64,000 bases of DNA from Bacillota bacterium (GTDB taxonomy: Bacteria; Bacillota; Clostridia; Acetivibrionales; DSM-2933), in the NCBI GenBank assembly GCA_023430975.1, contig JAEYYB010000038.1, positions 1-64,000 on the forward strand, in the 5' to 3' direction. Below, in pieces: positions 1 to 8,568 of the stretch. A program made the translations under genes and the position numbers. The notes beneath the pieces were generated by a model. The model had not been told where the DNA came from. It searched no databases and saw only the letters and a program-made list of their open reading frames with translations. The first letter of the stretch is position 1; each line of letters opens with the position of its first letter.

Positions 1-365
1 ATAATGGACTTATTTATATCATCATTACCAAAGGTCTTTAAGCAGCGGTTAAAACTTTGTGCTTGATTTGTATTAATTTTTCAAGGTTCATACCCATATT
101 TTAATGTGGGAAAGTTGAGTTAATAAAATTTAAGTAACTTCGTTAGAGATTTTTAATGCGGATGTATAGTGATTTGTAAAAGATTACATAATATTGAAGT
201 GTATATTAACGGTTGCAAGTATAATTTATTTGATTTCTCTAAAAATACGAGAAAGTGTTTACATTATTAAACTAATATGATAGTATTATGTCAATTCTTT
301 ATTTTAATTTATTAATGGGAATAAAGTGTAAATTTAATAAACATGCATAGAAAGGAGTAGCAAAA
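1..365. other. Upstream intergenic stretch, window start
   Basis: No convincing gene is seen here. One forward frame is open from base 1 to a TGA at 64-66 (last residues ...KLCA), so the tail of an upstream gene cannot be excluded. A short hairpin (TCTC...GAGA, about 235-252) precedes a candidate promoter for the GAF-like gene: TTTACA at 258-263, a 17-base spacer and TAGTAT at 281-286. Confidence 0.4.
258..286 (+). promoter_or_regulatory. Candidate sigma-A promoter of the GAF-like gene
   Basis: TTTACA (258-263), exactly 17 bases, TAGTAT (281-286). Each hexamer has at least one mismatch to consensus but the spacing is ideal. It lies about 80 bases before the start codon at 366. Confidence 0.4.
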
Positions 366-800
366 ATGGAGGGTATAGATTTGTTATTCAATAGGATAAG
401 TGAAGCAATAGCTATTGAAGATATTGGCTACCATAAAATTGAGGATAATAAATTAAAGCCTATATGCAAAACAAATACTGACATCCTTGGAATAGAAAAA
501 TGGAAGAAAGTCCATGCTGAAAACCCTGTTTATATCAATAAAACTAAAGTATTAATGCAAGTTATAAATACCAAAAAAACTGTATTTATAAATGATACAA
601 ATAATGATCCTCTTTCGGCTGATGCATTCTTTCTTTTTGGGGTTGACAGTATTATTATTGTTCCGGTTATAAATGAAGGTAAGGTTCAAGGAATAATTTG
701 TATAGTTTCAATCGGTAAAGTTCGTGAATTTAGTCTTGAAGAAGTTTCTAAATGTGAAAGTCTTGTAAATGAACACCTAGGTCATCTCCTTAGTATCTAA
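366..800 (+). CDS. Small single-domain GAF-like protein
   Basis: A 144-residue soluble protein with no signal peptide or membrane segment. The pattern fits a stand-alone GAF fold: an N-terminal helix, a central stretch ending in TKKTVFINDT (typical of the GAF strand-turn), then the strand pair SIIIVPVINEGKVQGIICIV and a C-terminal helix rich in Glu. GAF domains bind small ligands or act as protein-interaction sensors. No output domain is attached, so it would have to act through a partner. The start at 366 is supported by AAAGGAG at 351-357. The next gene on the same strand, a ThDP enzyme, begins 127 bases on. The domain is recognised from pattern only; the ligand is unknown. Confidence 0.6.
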   Translation: MEGIDLLFNRISEAIAIEDIGYHKIEDNKLKPICKTNTDILGIEKWKKVHAENPVYINKTKVLMQVINTKKTVFINDTNNDPLSADAFFLFGVDSIIIVPVINEGKVQGIICIVSIGKVREFSLEEVSKCESLVNEHLGHLLSI

Positions 801-927
801 AATCTCACATATTTTAAAATATATAAATTTTTATACATCCATCTATTATATAAATTACATAGGGGTATATTCAATTGAGTTGCGTTTAAAGTTAATAATC
901 CAAAATAACAATAAAGGGGTGCAATCA

Positions 928-2553
928 ATGAACATATCCAAAGCCATTTTAGAATACCTTAAATTGAAAGGTGTTGATTATGCTTTTGGTATTCCCGCTG
1001 GAACAGTCAGCCCAATTTTTGATGCAATGAATGACGTAAATATAAAACCAATAATAACAAAAAATGAAGCTGGTGCAGCATATTCTGCCGCAAGATATGC
1101 AAGTGCTTCAGGTAAAATTGGTGTCTGTATTGGTGCTGGTGCAGTTGGGGCAAACAATATGACTAACGGAATAGCAGATGCAATGAGAGCTAAGCTACCG
1201 GTTTTAATGCTTTCTGGGTATGTAAATAGAAAGAACATTGGAAAGGGAGCTTTACAGGAACTGGATACTGAACAGATATTCAAACCTATAACAAAGTATA
1301 GTAAAACAATCTTAGAAGAATCACAGGTGCTGCCTGAACTTAAGAAGGCAGTTGAAATTGCACTTACGCCGCCAATGGGGCCTGTGCACTTGTCTATTTC
1401 AGTAGATATACAAAGCTCAAAATTTTATGGAGATTTAGTTAGTTTAATTGAAGAAGATATACATACAAAATGCATTGAACCCCATAGTGATTCTATTGAG
1501 AAGGCTGTTAATATTATTAACAGTGAAACATTTGGTATTATTTTCGTGGGAAAAGGCTGTAGAGGGCTTTCCAGTAGTATTATGGAATTGAGTGAACATC
1601 TTCAATGGCCTATTATGACAACTCCGTCGGGAAAAGGTATAATACCATCAGAATTCAAGCTTAATTTGGGAGTATATGGGTTTTCAAGTTCGGATGCAGC
1701 ATATGAATATGTTAGTGAAGGAAATGCAAGTTGTATCATTGTTCTTGGTTCAAGCTTGGGTGAATCAGCAACAGAAAACTTTGATCCTTGCTTTTTTACT
1801 AATAAGAAGATAATTCATGTTGATTGGGATTTAAAGGAACTTGGAAAAGTTTTTGATACTAATGTAAACATCAATGCAGATTTAAAAGATATTATACCAA
1901 TATTTATCGACAGGACTAGAAAGAAAAATATACACTTTACTCGATCGGAAATAAATAAACCCTATGAAAATAATCATACTGGCGTTTCCTTAAGAAGGTT
2001 TTTGGAAGGTTTGCCAAAACTATTACCGCCTGAAACAAGATATTTATGTGATCTTGGAGAGTTTATGAATTTTGTCATAAAGTATTTGCCAATACACCAA
2101 GGCGGAGATTTTGATATGAATATTGGCTATGCTGCAATGGGTTCTTCGATCGGTGGAGCATTAGGTGCATATTTTGCGGATACTGAAAAACTGGTTGTTG
2201 TGTTTGCAGGTGATGGATGTTTTTTTATGAATGGGATGGAAATCTTATCTGCTAAAGAATATAATGTTCCCATTATATATATAATAATCAACAACAGTAT
2301 GCTCGGTTTTGTTGAACATGGACATAAGTACCTATTTGGAAGAAGCCTTGATGAATTTGTTCAAAAGAGAATATCCATATGTGAAATGATGAATGCTGCA
2401 GGTATAAAAAGCATTGAGATAAGAGATATTAAGGACATGGTTAAAATTCAGGATTGTATTTCCAATTTGGATGGTCCGCTTGTTATTGAAATAATAACTG
2501 ATGGTTCTGAAGCTCCTCCAATTATGGGAAGATTAAAAGCACTAAAAAAATAA
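928..2553 (+). CDS. Thiamine diphosphate-dependent enzyme, acetolactate synthase/benzoylformate decarboxylase type
   Basis: A 541-residue member of the ThDP enzyme superfamily. The N-terminal PYR domain has the conserved cofactor-activating Glu in KNEAGAAYSAARYA (about E47). A central domain follows (about 190-340), and the C-terminal PP domain carries the ThDP/Mg motif GDG (428-430) ending in NN (455-456). Related enzymes decarboxylate 2-keto acids or condense them (acetolactate synthase, benzoylformate or phenylpyruvate decarboxylase, sulfopyruvate decarboxylase). The substrate cannot be read from the sequence. No ilvN-like regulatory subunit or branched-chain amino acid gene is adjacent, so biosynthetic IlvB is less likely. 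The ATG at 928 is preferred to an upstream TTG at 880 because AAAGGGG lies 8 bases before it. A hairpin terminator follows. Confidence 0.82.
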   Translation: MNISKAILEYLKLKGVDYAFGIPAGTVSPIFDAMNDVNIKPIITKNEAGAAYSAARYASASGKIGVCIGAGAVGANNMTNGIADAMRAKLPVLMLSGYVNRKNIGKGALQELDTEQIFKPITKYSKTILEESQVLPELKKAVEIALTPPMGPVHLSISVDIQSSKFYGDLVSLIEEDIHTKCIEPHSDSIEKAVNIINSETFGIIFVGKGCRGLSSSIMELSEHLQWPIMTTPSGKGIIPSEFKLNLGVYGFSSSDAAYEYVSEGNASCIIVLGSSLGESATENFDPCFFTNKKIIHVDWDLKELGKVFDTNVNINADLKDIIPIFIDRTRKKNIHFTRSEINKPYENNHTGVSLRRFLEGLPKLLPPETRYLCDLGEFMNFVIKYLPIHQGGDFDMNIGYAAMGSSIGGALGAYFADTEKLVVVFAGDGCFFMNGMEILSAKEYNVPIIYIIINNSMLGFVEHGHKYLFGRSLDEFVQKRISICEMMNAAGIKSIEIRDIKDMVKIQDCISNLDGPLVIEIITDGSEAPPIMGRLKALKK

Positions 2554-2570
2554 ATATAGAAACTGATAAT

Positions 2571-2620
2571 AAAAAATACCCTAAATCATTAATTAAGTTA
2601 ATGCTTTCGGGTATTTTTTT
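2571..2620 (+). terminator. Rho-independent terminator after the ThDP enzyme
   Basis: Arms AAAAAATACCC and GGGTATTTTTTT flank an inner CATTAA/TTAATG pairing, and the right arm ends in a T run. It lies 18 bases after the stop codon. Confidence 0.75.
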
Positions 2621-2950
2621 ATTAGGGTTATCTGTTAAGAGGAGATTTAGTGCATTTGAAAATAATAAAACATTTCCATAAAAAGTCTATCAAAATATTG
2701 AGAAAAATGAAGATATTTTAAGAAATATTGTTTCTTTCTAATTATTTCTTCATTTCTTTAGCATTTTTGGAATAGACATAATATCATATATGTGATAATA
2801 TATTTAACATCACTTAATATAATCTGCATATTATTTCAAATCTTAAGTTCTTTTGTTTTCAATGATAAATAATTTTATAAAAGTTTTAACATGTTTTTAT
2901 GTTTAATCATAGTGTATGTTTATCCTGTTCTAATGAAAGGAGAATAAGAA
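2621..2950. other. Intergenic region upstream of the chemotaxis receptor
   Basis: Very AT-rich, with no reading frame of gene character and no recognised repeat. A sigma-D type promoter was looked for and not found. The only clear signal is the AAAGGAG ribosome binding site at 2936-2942. Confidence 0.4.
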
Positions 2951-4192
2951 TTGGAAACTATGAATAATATGAGGAAGCTTAAATTTAAGTTTTTATTGCC
3001 TGTTTTTATAATTTCCGTTGTTGGGACAATACTCCTAACCTTTTCTTTAATTGTAAGCTCTCAGAAGTTATACTTTATAACCAGCATATCTATGATTTTA
3101 TTGCTGGTGTCTTTGTCTTTCTATTATTTTAAAGTGTTAAGTCTCATGACAAAGTTTGTATCATTAATTAACAGTATATCAAACGGTAGTGATGATGTTA
3201 ATTTTGACAACATCGAAAAAAATCAATTTTCAATGATATTAAAAAACTTATATGATGTTATGGGGAAATTCAATAAAATTATTAAAGGTATTGATGAAAA
3301 TAGTTTTGTTTTTTCAAATTCATATGATTTAATATTTAAATCATTTCAAATATTAAATACCACGACACAACAGATTTCACATGCTATAACAGACATAGCA
3401 AAAGGTGCAACAGATCAAGCTGCTGCAATTGAAAAGGGAACTGAATCGGTCAATAGCATCATTAAAGGATTGAGTGAGTTATCAGTGGAAATTAATGAGT
3501 CAGAAAAACATACATGCGAAGCCAGAAACACAATGAATGTTGTTTATGATGCTATTAAGTTTAATCAATTAAAAATGGAAGAATACAAACAAACATTTTC
3601 TAATGTAAGCAATGCAATATCAAATATGTCAAGCAATTCACAAGAGATAGGTATGATTCTTGAAGTAATTAGTCAAATATCTGAACAAACCAATCTATTG
3701 TCCTTGAATGCCGCGATTGAAGCTGCCAGGGCTGGCGAGCATGGAAGGGGATTTACAGTTGTAGCCGAGGAGATACGAAATTTGGCTGAAGAATCCAGTA
3801 ATTCTGTAAAAAAAATAAATGAGATAATTAAGGAAGTTAGGTCTGGTATTGAAATATCTGTGAAAGAGATAAGCAAATCGGAAGTTGCAATTAGTGAACA
3901 AGAAACATCCCTTAACGAGACAATTGGTATATTTGATGAGGTTCGTGACGTTGTTGAGGAATCTTCCAACAATGTTACGCTTGTAACTAAGGCAGCAAAT
4001 GTTCTTAGCAAAAGTGCAATCTTGGTAGGAGAGCAATTTAGTGAATTAGCTGCATTTTCAGAGGAATTGGCAGCTAATATGGAGGAAGTATCAGCATCTA
4101 CCGAAGAGCAGGTATCTACAAGTCAAATGATTTCGGAATGTACAAAAGAACTTTTCAGTATTGTAGATAGCTTTAAATCAGTAGAAGCTTGA
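2951..4192 (+). CDS. Methyl-accepting chemotaxis protein without a sensor domain
   Basis: A 413-residue receptor. Two adjacent hydrophobic segments (about 12-31 and 36-56) form a short membrane anchor with almost nothing between them, so no extracellular ligand domain is present. A HAMP-like or linker segment and a long coiled-coil signalling domain follow. The conserved hairpin tip LLSLNAAIEAARAGEHGRGF (about 249-268) binds CheA and CheW. Alternating Glu/Gln/Ala heptads on each side are candidate methylation sites. The TTG at 2951 is chosen because AAAGGAG ends 8 bases upstream, while the first ATG (2960) is too far away. It may sense membrane or energy state, or rely on a partner. The small protein at 4267 follows within 75 bases and may be co-transcribed. 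Confidence 0.88.
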   Translation: METMNNMRKLKFKFLLPVFIISVVGTILLTFSLIVSSQKLYFITSISMILLLVSLSFYYFKVLSLMTKFVSLINSISNGSDDVNFDNIEKNQFSMILKNLYDVMGKFNKIIKGIDENSFVFSNSYDLIFKSFQILNTTTQQISHAITDIAKGATDQAAAIEKGTESVNSIIKGLSELSVEINESEKHTCEARNTMNVVYDAIKFNQLKMEEYKQTFSNVSNAISNMSSNSQEIGMILEVISQISEQTNLLSLNAAIEAARAGEHGRGFTVVAEEIRNLAEESSNSVKKINEIIKEVRSGIEISVKEISKSEVAISEQETSLNETIGIFDEVRDVVEESSNNVTLVTKAANVLSKSAILVGEQFSELAAFSEELAANMEEVSASTEEQVSTSQMISECTKELFSIVDSFKSVEA

Positions 4193-4266
4193 AACAACAA
4201 TGGCTTCACTTATGTTAATTAAATAAAGCAAGAAGCAGGAACATAACAAAAAAGGAGGATATGTTT

Positions 4267-4656
4267 ATGCAGATTAAGGATAGTAAAGGTTTGTATGTAA
4301 TTGATTTTGATGTTAATAAAAGGATTGCATTCGAAAGAAATATTGGTTTATGGTCAAAAGAAGATTATTTAAGGTACCATAATGAATATGTTACTAAAAT
4401 AACACCATTATTAGCTGGTAAACCTTGGGCTAAACTTGTTGATATTACTGAGTACAAAACTTCTGATATTGCAGATGTTATGGCAAAGCATGCAGATTGG
4501 ATGCTTAAAAATAATGCCAAATATGCAGCAATAATAGTAAGCAGTGCAATTGCCAAAATGCAACTCAATATGGTTGTAAGTGGCAAATTTGAGCAAAAGG
4601 CCTTTGACACCCAAGCCGAAGCAATGGAATGGTTGTCGTCAAAAGGATTTAAATAA
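4267..4656 (+). CDS. Small SpoIIAA/STAS-like protein of unknown function
   Basis: A 129-residue soluble protein. Its alternating pattern (strand IDFDVNKRIAFERNIG, a helix beginning WSKEDYLRYHNEYV, strand PWAKLVDIT, a helix, strand YAAIIVSS, a terminal helix AEAMEWLSSKG) resembles the SpoIIAA-like/STAS fold found in small accessory regulatory proteins. This is a fold-level impression only. ATG 4267 is preferred to ATG 4261 because AGGAGG at 4253-4258 lies 8 bases from the former and only 2 from the latter. It follows a sensor-less chemotaxis receptor and ends before a strong terminator, so the two may form a transcription unit. Confidence 0.55.
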   Translation: MQIKDSKGLYVIDFDVNKRIAFERNIGLWSKEDYLRYHNEYVTKITPLLAGKPWAKLVDITEYKTSDIADVMAKHADWMLKNNAKYAAIIVSSAIAKMQLNMVVSGKFEQKAFDTQAEAMEWLSSKGFK

Positions 4657-4719
4657 TTGTTGAGTTCTCCAAAAGATTATGATGCATTAAATATAAGCTG
4701 GTTAATATAATATCAAATT

Positions 4720-4786
4720 AAAAATCACCCTACCATATGAAAAGTGTTTATTGTTTAATCACTTTTCATATGGTAGGGTGATTTTT
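4720..4786. terminator. Long perfect hairpin terminator
   Basis: A 27-bp perfect inverted repeat (4720-4746 with 4760-4786) around a 13-base loop. The A run on the left and T run on the right allow it to work in both directions. The stem contains ATATGAAAAGTG, the same sequence that forms the ends of the family 1 palindromes elsewhere in the window, so it may be a remnant of such an element reused as a terminator. Confidence 0.85.
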
Positions 4787-4883
4787 TGAGATATTTTATT
4801 ATACAAATTTTACAGTTTGTTCATAATTGCTTCAAAATACAGATTTAAAATTTTAATTGTATAATGTAATATATTATAGGTGA

Positions 4884-4921
4884 CTAATCTTACATTCGTC
4901 TATCGCAAATGTAAGATTAAT
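4884..4921. repeat. Short derivative of palindromic repeat family 1
   Basis: TAATCTTACATT (4885-4896) pairs with AATGTAAGATTA (4908-4919) around CGTCTATCGCA. The same words flank the centre of the full family 1 elements, so this looks like an element that lost its ends and centre. It lies about 60 bases before the moxR start. Confidence 0.6.
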
Positions 4922-4983
4922 AAAACTTTCTATATATTTAATGGAATAAAAATGTCAATAGATTGATTGGGAGGGTGATTGCA

Positions 4984-5952
4984 TTGGAGAGCGGGCAAAT
5001 GGAAAATGCAAGCTTTATTGAGGAAGGAAAGCTTATTGCTGCTTTAAAAGCAGAAATAAACAAGGTTATTATCGGGCAGGAATATATGGTGGATAGAATA
5101 CTTATTGGTCTTTTATCCGGAGGGCATATATTGCTTGAGGGTATACCCGGATTGGCCAAGTCTCTGACTGCAAGTACAATAGCCAGAACTATCGGCGTAG
5201 ATTTTAAAAGGATTCAATTTACACCGGATTTGCTGCCGGCAGACATATTAGGTACTGAGATATATAATCAAAAGACAGGTGAGTTTATAATAAAAAAGGG
5301 ACCTATTTTCTGTAATTTGCTGCTGGCTGATGAAATTAACAGAGCACCTGCAAAGGTACAGTCAGCACTTCTTGAGGCAATGCAGGAGAAGCAGGTTACC
5401 ATTGGTGAAACTACTTACGAACTGGATAAGCCATTTCTTGTCATAGCAACCCAAAATCCTCTTGAGCAGCAAGGAACTTACCCACTGCCGGAAGCACAGC
5501 AGGATAGGTTTATGCTGAAATTAAAAATTAAATATCCTGATAAAAATGAAGAAAGAAGCATTATAGATCGCTTTTCAAAAGAGCAGTCAAGTGAACCTGC
5601 AGTTAATGAGATATTGACAAGGGCAAATATATTTGAGCTGCGTAAAGCTGTTGATAACATATATGTAGATGAAAATATCAAAAACTATGTTCTCGATATC
5701 ATATTTAAAACCAGGGTAGCATCTGTATACATATCCTGCGGTGCTTCTCCACGTGCATCAATCAACCTTATAAAAGCAGCAAAATGCAGAGCGTTTATGG
5801 AAGGACGAGGGTTTGTTGTACCTGATGATATTAAGGCTATGGTTTACGATGTATTAAGGCACAGAATTTTACTTTCATATGAAGCTGAAGCCGAAAACAT
5901 AACTTCAGAAAATATCATTACTCAAATTTTGGAACAGGTTAATTTACCTTGA
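4984..5952 (+). CDS. moxR: MoxR-family AAA+ ATPase
   Basis: A 322-residue AAA+ ATPase of the MoxR clade. Walker A is GIPGLAKS (53-60) and Walker B is LLADEINRAP (D116, E117). The family signature around ATQNPLEQQGTYPLPEAQQDRF covers sensor 1 and the following conserved block. Members are thought to act as chaperones that assemble or activate metal-dependent vWA proteins. Here the gene leads a seven-gene operon with DUF58 and three vWA-domain proteins in all, the classic partners. TTG 4984 fits best, since GGAGGG begins at 4970. The earlier TTG (4963) and GTG (4975) have no suitably spaced site. The next gene starts 13 bases after the stop. Confidence 0.9.
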   Translation: MESGQMENASFIEEGKLIAALKAEINKVIIGQEYMVDRILIGLLSGGHILLEGIPGLAKSLTASTIARTIGVDFKRIQFTPDLLPADILGTEIYNQKTGEFIIKKGPIFCNLLLADEINRAPAKVQSALLEAMQEKQVTIGETTYELDKPFLVIATQNPLEQQGTYPLPEAQQDRFMLKLKIKYPDKNEERSIIDRFSKEQSSEPAVNEILTRANIFELRKAVDNIYVDENIKNYVLDIIFKTRVASVYISCGASPRASINLIKAAKCRAFMEGRGFVVPDDIKAMVYDVLRHRILLSYEAEAENITSENIITQILEQVNLP

Positions 5953-5965
5953 AAAGAGGTTAGAT

Positions 5966-6790
5966 ATGGTTTCTACAGATCTTGTGAAAAAGATAAGGCG
6001 AATTGAGATAAAATCCAATAAATTGGTGGAGGAAATCTTTTCGGGAGAATACCGATCAGGGTTCCGGGGCAAAGGAATTGAGTTTGAGGATATTAGGGAG
6101 TATTATCCCGGTGACGACATCAGGAGTATTGACTGGAATGTTACTGCTCGCCATAATAAAGCTTTTGTAAAACAATTCAGTGAAGAACGTGAATTAAGTA
6201 TATTTCTTCTTATTGATATGTCACGTTCAAATTCCTTTGGTAACAAAAAGGATTTAATTGCTGAGGTTGGAGCAACACTGGCTTTTTCAGCAAGTAGGAA
6301 CAACGACAAGGTTGGAGTAATTTTTTTTACTGAAAAGGTAGAAAAGTTTATTCCTTCAAAGAATGGAAGAAAACATGTATTGTCCATAATTGAAAATATT
6401 TTAAATTTTGAGCCTATGCACACTGGGACTAATCTTGCTGAAGCATTGCAATATTTTAATCGGATTGAGAAGAAACGCAGTGTGGTATTTCTGATATCTG
6501 ACTTTCTTGATGATGATGGGTATAAGAAAGACTTGAAAATCACTTCAAATCGTCATGATCTGGTACTGATACGAGTTGTTGACAGGGCGGAGGAAATTAT
6601 ACCGGCAGGTGCCATTTTTACCTTTGAGGATCTTGAATCTGGAGAAACCATTGTACTGGACAACATGCAGGCTGATTACAGGCCGGATGGTAACCTAAGT
6701 CTCCCTAAGAGGAACTATATAAACATATATACCGACGAGGACTATGTCAAGCCATTGAAACAATTTTTCAGAAGAAGGAGTCGCACATGA
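5966..6790 (+). CDS. DUF58-domain protein with vWA-like fold
   Basis: A 274-residue cytoplasmic protein. The DUF58 signature is intact: GEYRSGFRGKGIEFEDIREY and PGDDIRSIDWN (48-58). A vWA-like stretch follows with a metal-site motif D84-x-S86-x-S88 (LLIDMSRSNS). Unlike many DUF58 proteins it has no N-terminal membrane segments. It is always found beside MoxR ATPases and is presumed to be a client or adaptor. It follows moxR by 13 bases and overlaps the next gene by four bases (ATGA), indicating translational coupling. Confidence 0.88.
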   Translation: MVSTDLVKKIRRIEIKSNKLVEEIFSGEYRSGFRGKGIEFEDIREYYPGDDIRSIDWNVTARHNKAFVKQFSEERELSIFLLIDMSRSNSFGNKKDLIAEVGATLAFSASRNNDKVGVIFFTEKVEKFIPSKNGRKHVLSIIENILNFEPMHTGTNLAEALQYFNRIEKKRSVVFLISDFLDDDGYKKDLKITSNRHDLVLIRVVDRAEEIIPAGAIFTFEDLESGETIVLDNMQADYRPDGNLSLPKRNYINIYTDEDYVKPLKQFFRRRSRT

Positions 6791-7578
6791 AAAAGGCAAG
6801 AATACTATTATTTCTGCTTATTATATCAATATTTTGTATTTGCTTCTCCCGCATGGTAACAGCTGAAAAAAGAAGCATTTTTATCGGTGATCTCATTGAA
6901 TTGAAAGTCACTTCAGAAAACATCACAATAGATGAGCTGCGGGACAAATTTAAAGATTTTGAAATAGTAGATATTAAAGAAGATAGGGATAGCTTTATAG
7001 TGACACTTCGCTCTTTTGAACCTGGCGAAAAAACCGTAAAGATAGGAAATAAGGAAATTAAGATTACTGTGAAATCAGCCCTCAAGGAAATAAAAAGGGA
7101 TGGTATTTATGAGGGAGAATCAATGCCTGTGGCAGCACGAAAATCCTTTGAGTGGAAATATGTGTTTTTTATATTGCTGGGAATTTTTCTGATTACAGGA
7201 GTGTTTAATCTGTTGCGGCTAATAAAACGCAGGAAGAAAACTCAAATGGATCCATATGGTATTTTTAAAATGCAAGTTAAGGGTGTTCTTTTAGAAGACA
7301 GCGAATATCTTGTTAAACTTACGAAAAGCTTTAAAGAGTACATTGAAACAGTCTATTCATGTACCATAAGAGGTAAGACAACATCAGAATTAATTGAAGA
7401 GATAAGGTCAATACCTGATTTACAGCCGGTATTGCCAGCTGTTCAAAATTGGCTTTCTGACAGCGACTGCTTTAAATACATGGGGATTACAGCTGGGACA
7501 GAGAAAAAACAGGAATTTTTAGGATTGCTTTTAGAACTGGTCAGAAAAATTGATTACGCAAAAGAGGTAAAATCATGA
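6787..7578 (+). CDS. Bat-operon membrane protein, DUF4381-like position
   Basis: A 263-residue protein with an N-terminal signal or anchor segment (about 4-24), a small extracytoplasmic beta-rich region (25-120, with a segment like the Ig-type repeats of BatD), a second membrane segment (about 123-145, then RRKK), and a cytoplasmic C-terminal helical domain. In Bat operons this slot usually holds a small membrane protein whose cytoplasmic part resembles the BatD C-terminus. The C-terminal region here (YIETVYSCTIRGKTTSELIEE) is similar in style to that of the batD product at 10576. It is bounded by four-base overlaps with both neighbours. Confidence 0.65.
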   Translation: MKKARILLFLLIISIFCICFSRMVTAEKRSIFIGDLIELKVTSENITIDELRDKFKDFEIVDIKEDRDSFIVTLRSFEPGEKTVKIGNKEIKITVKSALKEIKRDGIYEGESMPVAARKSFEWKYVFFILLGIFLITGVFNLLRLIKRRKKTQMDPYGIFKMQVKGVLLEDSEYLVKLTKSFKEYIETVYSCTIRGKTTSELIEEIRSIPDLQPVLPAVQNWLSDSDCFKYMGITAGTEKKQEFLGLLLELVRKIDYAKEVKS

Positions 7579-8543
7579 TTCATTTTGCTAGCTGGTATTT
7601 TTTACTTTTAATACCTTTGGTATTTTTTTTGTTTTTAATGAGAAAGAATAAATCGGTTTTAAAGTTCTCCAGCGTTAAGCTTCTTGAGAGTGCAGGCATG
7701 AAGAAGACTGTGAAGCATAAAATCGGTAAATATATAATCCTGTCAGGACTAACAATACTGTTAGTCGCACTTGCAAGGCCTCAGCTGCCTCAAAAGGCAG
7801 GTCCTACTTCTCAAAAAGGAATAGATATTACCATGGCCCTCGATGTATCAGGATCAATGCAATCGGTGGATTTTGAACCCAACAGGCTGGAAGTTGCCAG
7901 GAAAACCATGGAGGATTTTATTAAAGGAAGAACTGATGACAGAATATCTTTAGTTATATTTGCAGGAACCGCATATACCAGGGTTCCATTGACGCTTGAT
8001 CATAATATATTAAGGGAATCACTTGCAGCAGTACATAGTAAATCCGTAAATCAAGATGGAACGGCAATCGGGATGGCGGTTTCGGTAGGATTAAGCAGAT
8101 TAAAAAAGAGTGATTCTGCATCCAGGATATTGATACTTGTAACGGATGGAGATAACAATGCAGGAGAAATAGATCCAAATACAGCCAGCCAACTTGCGAA
8201 AGACCTGGGTGTGAGAATATATACAATTGGTGTGGGATCGGATAAGACTCTTATACCGGTTGATTATTTTGGACAAACCAGATATCAACAAGTTGAAGGG
8301 GGCTTGGATGAAGAGCTATTAAAAAATGTTGCAAATACAACCGGCGGACAATATTTCCGTGCAAAAGATCCGCAAGCTTTATCCCAAGTGTTTTCCACCA
8401 TAGACAAATTGGAAAAGAGTAAATTCCAGCAGGATAACTTTATTCAGTATTTCGAACTGGCCTATTATTTGATTATTATCGGCTTATTATTGTTACTTGC
8501 AGGAATTTTTATCGATAAATACTATTTTGTCCAGATTCCTTAG
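7575..8543 (+). CDS. batA: BatA-like von Willebrand factor A membrane protein
   Basis: A 322-residue protein with an N-terminal membrane segment (about 5-21), a second at about 52-68, a vWA domain and a C-terminal membrane segment (about 296-317). The metal-binding motif is complete: D90-V-S92-G-S94 (LDVSGSM), followed by a conserved DGTAIG threonine loop and LVTDGDNNAG. The domain should face the outside of the membrane and bind a divalent cation. Bat proteins were linked to aerotolerance in Bacteroides, but their biochemical role is unresolved. The gene overlaps the preceding one by four bases and is followed 25 bases later by batB. Confidence 0.88.
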   Translation: MIHFASWYFLLLIPLVFFLFLMRKNKSVLKFSSVKLLESAGMKKTVKHKIGKYIILSGLTILLVALARPQLPQKAGPTSQKGIDITMALDVSGSMQSVDFEPNRLEVARKTMEDFIKGRTDDRISLVIFAGTAYTRVPLTLDHNILRESLAAVHSKSVNQDGTAIGMAVSVGLSRLKKSDSASRILILVTDGDNNAGEIDPNTASQLAKDLGVRIYTIGVGSDKTLIPVDYFGQTRYQQVEGGLDEELLKNVANTTGGQYFRAKDPQALSQVFSTIDKLEKSKFQQDNFIQYFELAYYLIIIGLLLLLAGIFIDKYYFVQIP

Positions 8544-8568
8544 AATGTTTAAAAAGGGAGGTGTACCG

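Noticed and set aside
880..927. Upstream TTG start for the ThDP enzyme
   Set aside because: No Shine-Dalgarno and a 16-residue tail unlike the family; ATG 928 has a good site.
978..1283. Minus-strand open frame inside the ThDP enzyme gene
   Set aside because: Antisense shadow of the conserved N-terminal domain; no start signals.
2621..2950. A c-di-GMP or other riboswitch before the chemoreceptor
   Set aside because: No conserved aptamer blocks were found in this AT-rich stretch.
3673..4036. Two minus-strand open frames opposite the chemoreceptor signalling domain
   Set aside because: Shadows of a helical, low-stop-codon region; composition is not that of a real protein.
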